Source: Mycobacterium sp.
Lineage (GTDB): Bacteria; Actinomycetota; Actinomycetes; Mycobacteriales; Mycobacteriaceae
Reading direction: 5' to 3'
NCBI GenBank assembly: GCA_025965815.1
Contig: JAOPWF010000455.1
Coordinates: 1 to 5,593 of the forward strand
DNA: 5,593 bases
In this document: positions 4,911-5,593 of the stretch, in pieces
How positions within the stretch are numbered: position 1 is the first letter of the stretch
Layout of the letters: each line of letters begins with the position of its first letter
Notes under the pieces: model-generated
What the model was told of the DNA's origin: nothing
Database searches by the model: none
What the model saw: only the letters and a program-made list of their open reading frames with translations
Position numbers and translations under genes: made by a program

Positions 4911-5593
4911 CACACGCGCGTGGCGCCATCGGGCACGACGGCGCTGAAGGACATGCCGGCGCCGGGATGCACTTGTGTCTGGGAGACCGTTCGCTGGGTG
5001 GGGCCCAGCCACATGTCGATCGAGCCCGGTTCGCCGAGGTCGAACATCCGCGGCGTCCACGCTTCGTCGTCGTCGATCAACTGCACCCCGAACGAATATT
5101 CGTACGTGAGGTCGTCAGGACCGAGAAAGTAGACAAAGATGGCCGTCGACGTGGGATGCCGGCCCGGCCCGTGAAGTATGTGCACATCATTCTCTTGCAG
5201 GAATCGCCAGTTGCGCATCACATCGTCAAGCGTCTCCACCTGGAAGTTGATGTGGCAGAAACCTGGACCGGCGTCGTTCTGAAAGAACGCGAGCTTGTGA
5301 TGTACCGGGTCGATCCGCATCAAACACGTTGCGTCGCCGATCCAGTCGGAGACTTTGCCGCTGAACACCGTCGACCAGAACGCGTGAGCCGCTCTGACAT
5401 CAGGAGCGTCGAGGCACAGGTGACCGAACTCAGCTATGCCGGCTGCAGGTCGACCGAAGTTGACCGGGCGGGCCAGGGTGCTCTGCCCTGTGACCAGTTC
5501 GATGTGGTTGCCGAATGGGTCGTCGAAGGCGATCAAGTTGCGCACATGCCGGTGAGCCGCTTCTTCTTGGGAACCACGTGCCACCGTGCACCC
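4910..5593 (-). CDS. Extradiol ring-cleavage dioxygenase, catechol 2,3-dioxygenase / vicinal oxygen chelate (VOC) family (5' end missing)
   Basis: The reading frame enters from the right edge and ends with TGA at 4912-4910, leaving 228 residues. Relatives are about 290-310 aa, so roughly 70-90 N-terminal residues are missing. The fragment begins near the end of the N-terminal domain (DDPFGNHIEL) and contains the whole C-terminal catalytic domain. The Fe(II) facial triad is visible as His58 (GHLCLD), His114 (CHINFQ) and Glu165 (TYEYS). Second-shell residues are also present: the His98-His99 pair in VHHKLAFF and His146 in GRHPTS. It is a cytoplasmic enzyme that would open a catechol-type ring next to the hydroxyls. 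As first gene of a coupled meta-pathway operon it should feed the downstream semialdehyde dehydrogenase. The exact diol (catechol, substituted catechol, or a bicyclic or carboxylated diol) cannot be told from the sequence. The GTG at 5584 is internal. Confidence 0.85.
   Translation of the reverse strand, partial: GCTVARGSQEEAAHRHVRNLIAFDDPFGNHIELVTGQSTLARPVNFGRPAAGIAEFGHLCLDAPDVRAAHAFWSTVFSGKVSDWIGDATCLMRIDPVHHKLAFFQNDAGPGFCHINFQVETLDDVMRNWRFLQENDVHILHGPGRHPTSTAIFVYFLGPDDLTYEYSFGVQLIDDDEAWTPRMFDLGEPGSIDMWLGPTQRTVSQTQVHPGAGMSFSAVVPDGATRV

Noticed and set aside
4911..5060. A 50-residue N-terminal extension of the hydratase
   Set aside because: It lies entirely within the dioxygenase coding region, is Arg-rich, and has no family counterpart. 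The ATG at 4910 gives the normal family length and a TGATG junction.

Overview
This is a GC-rich, almost wall-to-wall coding window. GTG is used as a start codon, Shine-Dalgarno (SD) sequences are strong, and genes overlap by one or four bases. This points to a high-GC actinobacterium of the Mycobacterium/Rhodococcus/Nocardioides kind, with other high-GC groups not excluded. All seven genes look like enzymes of aromatic-compound catabolism. No RNA gene, mobile element, CRISPR array or transport/regulatory gene is visible, and no gap between genes exceeds 37 bp.

Left part, plus strand (1-1664): the 3' part of a bicupin ring-cleavage dioxygenase of the gentisate/salicylate/1-hydroxy-2-naphthoate family. 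It is followed after 37 bp by a complete class I aldolase of the NahE/PhdJ hydratase-aldolase family. The pairing makes chemical sense. 1-Hydroxy-2-naphthoate dioxygenase produces trans-2'-carboxybenzalpyruvate, and PhdJ-type enzymes split that compound into 2-carboxybenzaldehyde and pyruvate. The module may therefore belong to phenanthrene-type polycyclic aromatic degradation, although the exact substrate is inferred.

Right part, minus strand (5593 down to 1687): a tight five-gene operon for the meta-cleavage lower pathway. In transcription order it holds an extradiol (catechol 2,3-dioxygenase-like) dioxygenase cut by the window edge, 2-hydroxypenta-2,4-dienoate hydratase, 4-oxalocrotonate decarboxylase, 4-oxalocrotonate tautomerase, and a 2-hydroxymuconic-semialdehyde-type dehydrogenase. 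Junctions are a 1-nt overlap, a 4-nt overlap, a 1-nt gap and a 1-nt overlap. Together they form the dehydrogenative 4-oxalocrotonate branch from a catechol-like ring to 4-hydroxy-2-oxovalerate. The last steps, aldolase and acylating acetaldehyde dehydrogenase, are not in the window.

The two modules converge, with stop codons separated by only 22 bp. A 7-bp inverted repeat lies just inside the end of the dehydrogenase gene. The individual families are all known. The interest lies in how two ring-cleavage strategies (cupin and extradiol) are set end to end, and in which aldehyde the convergent dehydrogenase serves.
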